NCBI GenBank assembly: GCA_045616165.1
Contig: JAZLGF010000029.1
Span: forward strand, 13,035 to 77,034
Length of the DNA: 64,000 nucleotides
Source of the DNA: RGIG5612 sp045616165
Lineage (GTDB): Bacteria > Bacillota > Clostridia > Lachnospirales > Lachnospiraceae
Reading direction: 5' to 3'
The translations under genes were made by a program, and so were the position numbers. Under the pieces are notes generated by a model. That model saw only the letters and a program-made list of their open reading frames with translations, did no database searches and was not told the DNA's origin. This document shows positions 50,034-57,145 of the stretch, in pieces (position 1 is the first letter of the stretch; each line of letters starts with the position of its first letter).

Positions 50034-51116
50034 TTACCTATCCATACATGAGAAGCATGGGTCAATACTAGCAATAATAAGTCCAGCGTCCGCAACAGTA
50101 TTTCCCTTAAGCATCGTTGGAACTGTTGGTGCATTCTTAAATGTAGGAACATGTATACTTACACGTGCTGGGCAATCGCCACCTTTTGAAACAACTTTGT
50201 AGCAAAGCTGACCACGTGGTGCTTCATGTCTAACCATTGTTTCACCTTCAGGAATCTTAAACATTCTGTTTCCAAGATTGATTGGTCCTTCTGGAAGCAT
50301 ATCAAGTGCCTGACGGATAATCTTAATACTTTCAAAATTTTCCAAAACTCTTACAACAACTCTTGAGAAAACGTCACATGTATTAAATACTGCTGCGTTA
50401 AAATCAAAATCATCATAGCTACTATAAGGAGCATCTTTTCTTACATCAACGTTAACTGCCGAAGCACGTGCCTGTGGTCCAACAGCTCCGATTCTTCTTG
50501 AATCTTCTGTTGTTAAAATGCCTACGCCTTGTGTTCTAAGTGCAACTGTTTTATCTGAAAGAAGAATGTCTTTTAATTTTTCATTTGACTGTTCAATCTT
50601 ATCAAGCATTTGCAAAACATGTATTCTAGTATCATCACTGATATCTCTTCTTGCACCACCGATGCAAACCATACCATAATTAACACGGTTGCCAGTGATT
50701 TCTTCTAAGATATCCATAATGGCTTCTCTATCATCCCATGTATGCATAAATAAACTATCATGTCCGATAAGATGAAGTGCAATTCCCAGCCACAAATAAT
50801 GGGAATGAAGTCTTTCTAGTTCTGCAACAATAACTCTCATGTATTGGCCTCTTTTTGGAACTTCTAACTCAGCAATTTTTTCTGTTGCCATAGCAAAGCT
50901 AAAAGCATGAGAATGGGAACAAATACCACAAACTCTTTCAACCATTACAAGTGTTTGGATATAATTTTTTTGCTGAGCAAGCTTTTCGATACCTCTATGG
51001 TTATATCCAATAAACACTTCGGCATCTTTTATTTCTTCGCCTTCAACATTTAATCTTGCATGGACCGGCTCTTCGAGAGCTGGATGGTACGGTCCTATTG
51101 GTACTATATAGCTCAT
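50034..51116 (-). CDS. mbhL: Mbh-type [NiFe] hydrogenase large subunit
   Basis: The 360-residue NuoD/EchE-like protein retains both NiFe-binding CxxC motifs: RVCGICSHSH (C63, C66) and DPCFSCMDR (C354, C357) at the very end. It should therefore carry a real active site, unlike complex I NuoD or Mbs. It reduces protons with electrons from ferredoxin. The chain stops three residues after the last Cys, so there is no peptide to remove, and no HycI-type protease is needed or seen. Its ATG overlaps mbhK by 4 bp. Confidence 0.93.
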   Translation of the reverse strand: MSYIVPIGPYHPALEEPVHARLNVEGEEIKDAEVFIGYNHRGIEKLAQQKNYIQTLVMVERVCGICSHSHAFSFAMATEKIAELEVPKRGQYMRVIVAELERLHSHYLWLGIALHLIGHDSLFMHTWDDREAIMDILEEITGNRVNYGMVCIGGARRDISDDTRIHVLQMLDKIEQSNEKLKDILLSDKTVALRTQGVGILTTEDSRRIGAVGPQARASAVNVDVRKDAPYSSYDDFDFNAAVFNTCDVFSRVVVRVLENFESIKIIRQALDMLPEGPINLGNRMFKIPEGETMVRHEAPRGQLCYKVVSKGGDCPARVSIHVPTFKNAPTVPTMLKGNTVADAGLIIASIDPCFSCMDR

Positions 51117-51508
51117 TTGTTTTCCTCTCCGTTATGAGTAATATCAATTAATTTTTCCATTGGTGTTACTAATATCTGACCTTGGCCGCTAAGCATTGTT
51201 TCTGGCATAAAAAGTCTCTTACTTGTATCAACACCTTCAAATGTGATATCCATAAGTTCCATAATTTCTCTTTCTGGCCACTCGGCAGCTAGATCATAAA
51301 TATGTGAAATTGTTGGAAGTTTATTGCATCCAGTTACTGTGTATGATTCGATATTAGGATCAACTTCGTATTCGTAAGAAACGTTTCCTTTTCCTTCTTC
51401 ATCTAAAAATGCATGAATCATAGCGAGCGGTTTCCCATCTTTTCTCATTTGCTCTGCTACTGGAACAACTTCTTCTGGAGTAATAAAATGTTTGTTATAC
51501 CCCTGCAT
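51113..51508 (-). CDS. mbhK: Mbh-type hydrogenase NuoC-like subunit
   Basis: A 131-residue NuoC/EchD/MbhK protein with the family segment TISHIYDLAAEWPEREIMELM, which interacts with the large subunit. It is the first gene of the operon, with an AAAGGAG site, about 150 bp from the hypE end. It contains no cluster ligands, as usual. Confidence 0.88.
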   Translation of the reverse strand: MQGYNKHFITPEEVVPVAEQMRKDGKPLAMIHAFLDEEGKGNVSYEYEVDPNIESYTVTGCNKLPTISHIYDLAAEWPEREIMELMDITFEGVDTSKRLFMPETMLSGQGQILVTPMEKLIDITHNGEENK

Positions 51509-51576
51509 ATTTAATTCTCCTTTTTTTTCTTTATTAATATTTAAAATCTATATTTTTAATATAAAACATATATAGA

Positions 51577-51613
51577 AAATAAGTATGTATTTTTTAAAAT
51601 ACATACTTATTTT
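51577..51613. terminator. Terminator of the hypD-hypE transcript
   Basis: A perfect 18-bp inverted repeat (AAAATAAGTATGTATTTT with its complement) sits 40 bp after the hypE stop and before the mbh promoter region. Confidence 0.75.
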
Positions 51614-51655
51614 ATCATATTTATTCAACTTTTACTCTCTTATTTGTATATTAAA

Positions 51656-52657
51656 TCAGCAGATTCTTGGAAGCTGGGCTCCTGATAATTTTGTAAGAAT
51701 TCTGCTGCCTCCAATACTTGTTTTTAAATAAACTTTTCCATGATAATTTTTATTTACCGTTCCAATTATTTTTGCACCTTCTGCACCTTCTATTTTCTGC
51801 ATAATTTTTAATGCTTCATCCGCTTTTTCCGGTGCAACTATAGCAATTAACCTTCCTTCACATGCTGCGTAAAGCGGATCCAATCCTAAAATATCGCAGG
51901 CCGCCTGAACCGACGCATTTATCGGAATTTCTGTTTCATTTAATTCAATAGAAAAGTCAGAGCTTTGGACAAATTCGCAAAGTGTTGTAGCTAGTCCTCC
52001 TCTAGTCGGATCTCTCATAACTTTTAAATCGTTTCTAAGTTCCATAAGCCCTTGAGCTATTTTATCTATGCTCATGCAGTCTGATAAAATCTCGCCTTTA
52101 ATAAGATTTTGATTTCTTGCTGTCATTATAGAAATCCCATGATTTCCTACGCTTCCAGAAACTAAAATAACGTCGCCTTCTTTAATATTTTTAGCACTTA
52201 ATCCTGCTAACTTTTCAAAACCTATTCCAGCTGTGTTTATATAAAGGCCGTCTCCTTTTCCTTTTTCAACAACCTTGGTATCTCCCGTTACAATTTTTAC
52301 ACCAACTTTGTCGGCAGTTTCTTTTATAGAAGCGACTATTTTTTCTAGGTCGCTAAAAGGAAAACCTTCTTCAATAATAAATCCCAAACTTAAATATTTT
52401 GGAATTCCACCACTTACTGATATATCGTTTACCGTTCCACATACCGAAAGTTTTCCGATATCTCCTCCAGGGAAGAAATACGGATTTACTACGAAACTAT
52501 CTGTTGAAAATACAAGCTTTTCGTTTCCTTCTAATGAGGCTGCATCCGGCAAGTCATGCAAAGCTTCGTTATCAAATGCTGGCAAAGCTAAGCCTTCTAT
52601 AAGCTCTGATGTTTTTGCGCCTCCGCTTCCATAATCTAGTGTTATAACCTTATCCAT
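51656..52657 (-). CDS. hypE: Hydrogenase maturation protein HypE
   Basis: A 333-residue PurM-like ATPase (SLEGNEKLVFSTDSFVVNP) ending in the diagnostic PRIC, whose terminal Cys receives a carbamoyl group from HypF and is dehydrated to a thiocyanate. That gives the cyanide ligands of the NiFe site. It follows hypD by 9 bp. Confidence 0.95.
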   Translation of the reverse strand: MDKVITLDYGSGGAKTSELIEGLALPAFDNEALHDLPDAASLEGNEKLVFSTDSFVVNPYFFPGGDIGKLSVCGTVNDISVSGGIPKYLSLGFIIEEGFPFSDLEKIVASIKETADKVGVKIVTGDTKVVEKGKGDGLYINTAGIGFEKLAGLSAKNIKEGDVILVSGSVGNHGISIMTARNQNLIKGEILSDCMSIDKIAQGLMELRNDLKVMRDPTRGGLATTLCEFVQSSDFSIELNETEIPINASVQAACDILGLDPLYAACEGRLIAIVAPEKADEALKIMQKIEGAEGAKIIGTVNKNYHGKVYLKTSIGGSRILTKLSGAQLPRIC

Positions 52658-52666
52658 GTTTCCCTC

Positions 52667-53680
52667 TTATAATTGATATTTATATGCTGCTGCGCATGCA
52701 CCTTCAGAAGATACCATACATGGTCCTTCCGGGTCTGTAGGCGTGCAAAGATTTCCAAACGCCGGACAATCTTTTGGCGTAGCTTTTCCACATATAATGT
52801 CTTCGCATCTACAAAGTGATGATTGTTTTACATCTTTAATTTCTATTCCGAATTTCTTTGCTGCGTCATGTGCCGCATATTTTTCTTTTATTTTTAACCC
52901 ACTATTTGGAATATTTCCAAGTCCTCTCCAAAGGCTGTCTTCTACTTCAAACACTTCGTATATAGCTTCTTTTGCAAGGACGTTTCCTTCTTTACTAACC
53001 ATTCTTTCGTATGCATTTTCTATTTTAGGATTATTTTCTTTTATTTGAATTAAAAGCATCTTAATTGCATTTAATATTTCACCCGGCTCAAATCCGGCAA
53101 CAACCGACGGAATTTTATATTCGTTTGCTAAAAAATTAAAACCGTCTGTTCCTAAAATAACCGCTACATGTCCCGGACACAAAAAACCTTGCACGTTAAA
53201 TTCCGGGTCTGCTATCAATGCTCTTAGCGCTGGCTCTACTAATTTAAGAAGTGAAAATACATAAAAGTTTTTAACATTTTCTTCGTAAGCAACTTTTATA
53301 GCCACTGCCGTTCCCGGAGCTGTTGTCTCAAATCCTACTCCTAAAAATACAATGTCCTTTTCGGGATTTTCTTTTGCCATTTTTACAGCATCGAAAGGTG
53401 AATACACTATTTCTACTTTAGCGCCTTCTGATTTTTGCTTTGCTAAATTTTCGCCTTTGGTCGATCCCGGAACTCTAACCATGTCTCCGTAAGTTGTTAT
53501 AATCACGTTTTCTTTTTTTGACAATTCTAAGACTGCGTCAATCGCTCCCGTCGGCGTTACGCAAACAGGACAACCAGGCCCTGAAATCAAATTAACGTTT
53601 TCAGGCAAGATTTGTTTTATTCCGGCTTTTGCAATTGACATAGTGTGCGTCCCACACACTTCCATAATATTAATTTTCAT
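52667..53680 (-). CDS. hypD: Hydrogenase maturation protein HypD
   Basis: The 337-residue protein has all HypD landmarks: MEVCGTHTM at the start, GPGCPVCVTP, GFETTAPGT and the C-terminal iron-sulfur cysteines (LCRCEDIICG, CPAFGNLC). With HypC it assembles the Fe(CN)2CO unit. The N-terminus is exactly where the second island is attached. A copy of its first 13 codons lies 7.6 kb upstream, after hypC. As a result hypD now starts 12 bp after an island gene and has no strong ribosome binding site of its own. Confidence 0.95.
   Translation of the reverse strand: MKINIMEVCGTHTMSIAKAGIKQILPENVNLISGPGCPVCVTPTGAIDAVLELSKKENVIITTYGDMVRVPGSTKGENLAKQKSEGAKVEIVYSPFDAVKMAKENPEKDIVFLGVGFETTAPGTAVAIKVAYEENVKNFYVFSLLKLVEPALRALIADPEFNVQGFLCPGHVAVILGTDGFNFLANEYKIPSVVAGFEPGEILNAIKMLLIQIKENNPKIENAYERMVSKEGNVLAKEAIYEVFEVEDSLWRGLGNIPNSGLKIKEKYAAHDAAKKFGIEIKDVKQSSLCRCEDIICGKATPKDCPAFGNLCTPTDPEGPCMVSSEGACAAAYKYQL
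53643..53680. repeat. Island 2 boundary repeat, left copy (hypD start)
   Basis: 38 bp of the hypD 5' end (on the plus strand GTGTGCGTCCCACACACT, TCCATAATATTAATTTTCAT) match 61283-61320 at 34 of 38 positions in direct orientation. The two copies bound all the non-hyp genes between hypC and hypD, as attL/attR would. Confidence 0.85.
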
Positions 53681-53692
53681 GTTTCGTTATTT

Positions 53693-54379
53693 TTACTTAT
53701 AACAATTTTTAGACTTCATACGTGTTGTCCAATCATCATATTGAACAAATCTTGTTTTATTCAGCAAATCACCAAAGATTGCATTCGGCATCGAGCCATA
53801 AACTAAAACTACCTCAGGTTCCAATTCTTTTAGCATCTCTTGTAGTCCTTCTCGAAAATATCGCTTCGATTCAGCTGTCCTAATTTGCCCATACGTTCCG
53901 ATTGAAACAATACTGTGTTTATCCACACCTTGAAATGCCACTTTTTCAGAAAACAGTTCTGTAGTATAAGTTCTTTCGTCTCCCCATCTAATATTGGGAA
54001 TTACATATATACCTTGTTGACTCAAAAAATATCCAACAGCTCTATTCAAATATATGTCTGCAATCTGAACACATAATGGTGCGTCAATATAAAGCGAACA
54101 ATCTGGTGATATTATTCCAGGATATTCTCTTAACTCCTCAACATAATTCTCAGTATGTGTAAGTATATCCCTAAACTTTATATCATATTCATAGAAACAA
54201 ACGAAATCAGATTTATCTTTACTTCGTTCTCTTATTGAAAATGGAACCATGCCTGACGGAATAATTATTTCTTTTGGAGCATCAATATGAGGTATCTCAA
54301 ACATTCCATCAAAAAAAGCTGTTTCGATGAGAGAAACTCTAAATCCTTCGTCGACTAAATTTTCTTTAATCTGTTCCAT
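53693..54379 (-). CDS. DUF4417 family protein
   Basis: A 228-residue soluble protein matching the DUF4417 pattern (IISPDCSLYIDAPLCVQIAD, then GYFLSQQGIYVIPNIRWGDE and VVLVYGSMPN). These proteins occur on phages and integrative elements, and their biochemical role is not known to me. The ATG at 54379 is chosen because AAAGGGAG lies before it. The gene overlaps the probable immunity gene by 14 bp and is the last gene of the toxin cassette, directly before hypD. Confidence 0.75.
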   Translation of the reverse strand: MEQIKENLVDEGFRVSLIETAFFDGMFEIPHIDAPKEIIIPSGMVPFSIRERSKDKSDFVCFYEYDIKFRDILTHTENYVEELREYPGIISPDCSLYIDAPLCVQIADIYLNRAVGYFLSQQGIYVIPNIRWGDERTYTTELFSEKVAFQGVDKHSIVSIGTYGQIRTAESKRYFREGLQEMLKELEPEVVLVYGSMPNAIFGDLLNKTRFVQYDDWTTRMKSKNCYK

Positions 54380-54710
54380 TATTTTTCTCCCTTTCCAATA
54401 TTCTTTCAGCATCAACTACGATGTCATCAATGTAATATTTGGAACTTTCCTCCGGATACTTCATCATAAGTGATTTATAACAATCAATCAGTTCTTTACA
54501 AGGATTATTTTCAACAATATCTTCAAACACTTCACTAATCCATACGAACTCTCCTGCCGTGCACTCATTTTTGAGAAATTCTATAGTTGATGAAATATCT
54601 TCAGAAAGAATCTCTATCTCTTGTTTCCAGCATTGTTCAATACCATAATCCCATTCATTATCTGTATTTTCTCTTTGTTTTATTATTTCTCTGAATTTTT
54701 TTACATCCAT
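54366..54710 (-). CDS. Probable immunity protein for the EndoU toxin
   Basis: A small, very acidic, helical protein (114 residues, many E and D), encoded directly after the EndoU gene with a 1-bp overlap. Small acidic proteins in this position are typical immunity partners of basic nuclease toxins (the EndoU protein is rich in K and R). No known family is recognised. The role is inferred from position and charge only. Confidence 0.55.
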   Translation of the reverse strand: MDVKKFREIIKQRENTDNEWDYGIEQCWKQEIEILSEDISSTIEFLKNECTAGEFVWISEVFEDIVENNPCKELIDCYKSLMMKYPEESSKYYIDDIVVDAERILEREKNNGTD

Positions 54711-55195
54711 TATTTTCTTCCGCCTTTCCGTGAAGGTTGCTTAGAATCCGGAAATATTGTTGCTATCTTTCCGTTTGTTTTAATAACTCCTACTCTAACG
54801 CCCTTCCACATTCCATACATCCTTTTTCCGTCCGGGGTATGTCGATTGCATTTTAAATTTGCAACATGTTCACCGGCATGTTTAATGTCCTTACTAGTCC
54901 ACGTTTTAGGAAACCAAGACTGTCCCATAGATTTTCTTTTTGCATTATTTGTATGATCAAGAACATGTCCAACTCTAACTCCGTTTGGATAGGTTTTTTC
55001 TACTTTATAACGAATACCATACTTATCCAGTTCATTCATACCAGCTTGACCATGTCCACCACTTTTCAAGCGAATGCGCCCGCCTTTTTGAGGTTTTGTG
55101 TATGCTCCCTCATTTGAATGAACTACCGCAAATTGGCTTGCTATTCCCGCCGACCCACGTGTATTTAATACTCTTCCTGTTTTAGTTGTTCCCAT
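54710..55195 (-). CDS. EndoU-type nuclease toxin
   Basis: The 161-residue basic protein carries the bacterial EndoU layout: SGGHGQAGM and RVGHVLDHTNNA contribute the two His, then SWFPKTWTSKDIKHAGEHV, KGVRVGVIKTNGKIATIFPD at the end. EndoU domains cut RNA and are usual at C-termini of secreted polymorphic toxins. Here the domain is nearly alone: there is no signal peptide, LXG or other trafficking domain. The ATG at 55195 follows GCAGGAGG, which is inside a hairpin. An acidic partner gene follows. It may be a solitary intracellular toxin or a toxin tip that lost its carrier. Confidence 0.75.
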   Translation of the reverse strand: MGTTKTGRVLNTRGSAGIASQFAVVHSNEGAYTKPQKGGRIRLKSGGHGQAGMNELDKYGIRYKVEKTYPNGVRVGHVLDHTNNAKRKSMGQSWFPKTWTSKDIKHAGEHVANLKCNRHTPDGKRMYGMWKGVRVGVIKTNGKIATIFPDSKQPSRKGGRK

Positions 55196-55199
55196 TGTT

Positions 55200-55232
55200 G
55201 TATCCTCCTGCATGATTTTGCAAGCAGGATAC
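55200..55232 (-). promoter_or_regulatory. Hairpin covering the EndoU ribosome binding site
   Basis: In the minus-strand RNA GUAUCC (55227-55232) pairs with GGAUAC (55200-55205), with further inner G-C pairs. The 3' arm contains the AGGAGG site of the EndoU gene, which would be hidden in the closed form. Confidence 0.6.
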
Positions 55233-55304
55233 ATTGTTATAAATTAAATTCATTTTCTATCCGCCTTTCTACCAGCCTAGCTGGTTGCAATAAATAAACT
55301 CTTT

Positions 55305-55426
55305 TATAATAATTTTTATTGCCCTTGTCGAAAGACAGCAGTATAATATCTATAAGCATTTGGAAAGATATTAACTTGTCTTTCTGCGAGGAACGTATAA
55401 CTATTAGCGTAGTTATACGTTTTTCT
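55305..55426 (+). ncRNA. Candidate structured RNA opposite the EndoU leader
   Basis: On the plus strand a perfect -10 box TATAAT (55305-55310; the -35 is poor) is followed by a nested hairpin, GAAAGACA (55330-55337) with TGTCTTTC (55377-55384) enclosing ATATCT/AGATAT, and then a 12-bp hairpin (55392-55403 with 55410-55421) with a T run. This is an intrinsic terminator in the plus direction. The RNA of about 105 nt would be antisense to the leader of the toxin message. The same repeats also fold in the minus-strand leader. Expression is inferred. Confidence 0.4.
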
Positions 55427-55442
55427 TTTTTAACACAATCAT
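55413..55442 (-). CDS. Possible 9-codon leader peptide
   Basis: Directly after the ImmA stop, AAGGAGG (55450-55456) stands seven bases before an ATG at 55442 that opens a frame of nine codons (MIVLKKKNV) ending inside the 12-bp hairpin at 55392-55421. A longer frame from 55449 begins immediately beside the same site and is less well placed. Leader-peptide control of the toxin message is possible but speculative. Confidence 0.3.
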   Translation of the reverse strand: MIVLKKKNV

Positions 55443-55445
55443 ATA

Positions 55446-56042
55446 TCATCCTCCTTCAATTATTTTTTTATAATACTCCCTTAAATCCTTTTCATATTGC
55501 TTTGATGCTCCAAAATACGTAGCCCAATTTATACATCTTTTTGCACAGTTAAAGGCACAACTCATTGATACCTCAAATGTATCAACAATATCAACAAAAT
55601 CATGGCATTTATACAAGTTGGGTAAAGGAGATGGCACCAAAGCATACGCTGCATAATAATTTGCTATCATCTCAGCTAATACGCTATCACCATGATGTCC
55701 CATTCTAATATGTCCAATTTCATGCATTATTGTAAATCCGTTACGTTCAGAAGATAAAAAATCAATATTATTCACCCAAATAACATATGTGCCAATGTCA
55801 GGATCAAAATACGATAAGCCATCTCTTCCCTTTCCGTCATTACCCATCCTAAGTTCATTTAAATTAACTTCTTCAGGATTGAGTTCCGAATAATACCTAA
55901 CTACATATCCAGATAGTCTAGCCACATCATTTGGCTTAACAGGAATTGTCAACCCCAGTTCAATATGAAGTTTTACTACATCTTCCTCAATCCTGTTATA
56001 AAGTTTCTTCGGAAGAGCTGGTTTTACCTCATTTTTTTCCAT
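55446..56042 (-). CDS. ImmA/IrrE family metallopeptidase
   Basis: A 198-residue protein with the zinc motif HEIGH (H107, E108, H111) in FTIMHEIGHIRMGH, as in ImmA of ICEBs1 and IrrE. Members cleave a partner XRE repressor on a signal such as DNA damage and so release a mobile element or toxin. The partner XRE gene lies directly upstream and overlaps it by 14 bp. It is therefore the probable switch for the EndoU cassette. Confidence 0.88.
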   Translation of the reverse strand: MEKNEVKPALPKKLYNRIEEDVVKLHIELGLTIPVKPNDVARLSGYVVRYYSELNPEEVNLNELRMGNDGKGRDGLSYFDPDIGTYVIWVNNIDFLSSERNGFTIMHEIGHIRMGHHGDSVLAEMIANYYAAYALVPSPLPNLYKCHDFVDIVDTFEVSMSCAFNCAKRCINWATYFGASKQYEKDLREYYKKIIEGG

Positions 56043-56343
56043 TATTCAATAGTACCTTTATTAATTTTGTTTTTTCATCATCAGTCATTGTAGATGTGCC
56101 TCTAGCGACCAATCTATAAGTTTCATCGAAAGATTCTTTGTCATTTTTTCCAGTCAATAAATAATCTGTCGTTGTATTCAGCGCTGTTGCAATATTGGCA
56201 ATTATTTCCATCTTGGGTTCTCTTTCATCTTTCAAATATCTTGACAATGCTGTTTCCGAAGCACCAATCATTAGGGCTAGTTCTCTTTGTGTATATCCCA
56301 CTTCATCCAACAAATCCAAAATTCTTTTTCCAAATCCTTCCAT
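56029..56343 (-). CDS. XRE-family repressor paired with ImmA
   Basis: A 104-residue ImmR-like repressor: HTH in residues 10-60 (YTQRELALMIGASETALSRY, then EREPKMEIIANIATALN) and a short C-terminal tail. It is the first gene of an apparent XRE-ImmA-EndoU-immunity-DUF4417 order. A near-consensus promoter lies about 90 bp upstream. The start is uncertain: ATG 56343 is taken, but a GTG or TTG just upstream is possible. Confidence 0.85.
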   Translation of the reverse strand: MEGFGKRILDLLDEVGYTQRELALMIGASETALSRYLKDEREPKMEIIANIATALNTTTDYLLTGKNDKESFDETYRLVARGTSTMTDDEKTKLIKVLLNNGKK

Positions 56344-56431
56344 TTTCAACACCACGCATCATCCAATTATTTTTTTAAGTTAACTGGATTCACTTTTCCT
56401 TTCGTTCATATTTATTTCCCTTACAATATGT

Positions 56432-56460
56432 ACTATATTCCATACTTGCCATTTTGTCAA
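56432..56460 (-). promoter_or_regulatory. Strong promoter of the XRE-ImmA genes
   Basis: On the minus strand TTGACA (56455-56460) and TATAGT (56432-56437) are exactly 17 bp apart, close to the sigma-A consensus. Confidence 0.8.
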
Positions 56461-56672
56461 GTTTATATTTCCGTTTTTAATTTGAAAGTTTTTTATAGTT
56501 TTTTACTTATCCATGCCTTTCATATTAAAAAAGGCTCTCCAATTACTCGGAAAGTCTTTATATATTAGTAATGTATGCATATTCTATAAACTACATAAAT
56601 CTACATTTAACGTGCATTTTCTGCACATTGTTTTTTTTGCAGAAATTTTGTAACATATATTTGCATATATTA
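56461..56672. other. AT-rich gap without recognised features
   Basis: No gene is supported. There is an imperfect GTGCATTTTCTGCAC hairpin (about 56611-56625) with a T8 run just after it (56629-56636). It may act as a plus-strand terminator, but no gene feeds it. Confidence 0.4.
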
Positions 56673-57107
56673 TTATTTTTCTACTGGCAAACCATATTCT
56701 CTTTTCATCGCATCTATCGATACCACCCACTGTTTACCATATTTACAAACATCAACACCATTTATTAGTTTTCCATACTGAATGGCTTTTCTTAATGTTG
56801 ATTCATTTAGACCCCATAACTGTGTTGCATCAGAAAAAGCCATTAAATTATCGAATGGAGTTTTTGTTATAGTTCCATTTTCATACAATTCATCACAAGA
56901 TAAATCTATTTCATCATTCCAAATGATTCCATAACCACCTTGACCTACATGAACCTTATTAAATAATTTTTCATCTTTCAGATTATTAAAAATTTTAATT
57001 CTCTTAAATAATGGTTTTACATCATACTTCTTAGTTACCCCTTCAGAGAATTGAACGCTTAATTTATAATCTTTTAAAGGTGTAACACTTTTTACTTTAT
57101 GAAACAT
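56673..57107 (-). CDS. DUF2442-domain protein with C-terminal DNA-binding-like segment
   Basis: Residues 1 to about 78 match DUF2442 (KVKSVTPLKDYKLSVQF, YGIIWNDEIDLSCDELYENG), a small domain often found in antitoxin-like partners of DUF4160 or RelE-type toxins. The second half (TQLWGLNESTLRKAIQYGKL, then VSIDAMKREYGLP) looks like a winged or Rha-like HTH. No toxin partner is adjacent; it lies 38 bp after the restriction-modification gene. It may regulate that operon. The start at 57107 follows GAGGAAAAATAAC. Confidence 0.7.
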   Translation of the reverse strand: MFHKVKSVTPLKDYKLSVQFSEGVTKKYDVKPLFKRIKIFNNLKDEKLFNKVHVGQGGYGIIWNDEIDLSCDELYENGTITKTPFDNLMAFSDATQLWGLNESTLRKAIQYGKLINGVDVCKYGKQWVVSIDAMKREYGLPVEK

Positions 57108-57145
57108 GTTATTTTTCCTCTTCATCTAAATACAAATAAAATGCT

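Noticed and set aside
55237..55449. 70-codon minus-strand frame between ImmA and EndoU
   Set aside because: Its ATG touches the ribosome binding site with no spacing, and the sequence is largely hairpin arms. The nine-codon frame from 55442 fits the site better, so the stretch was treated as a structured leader.
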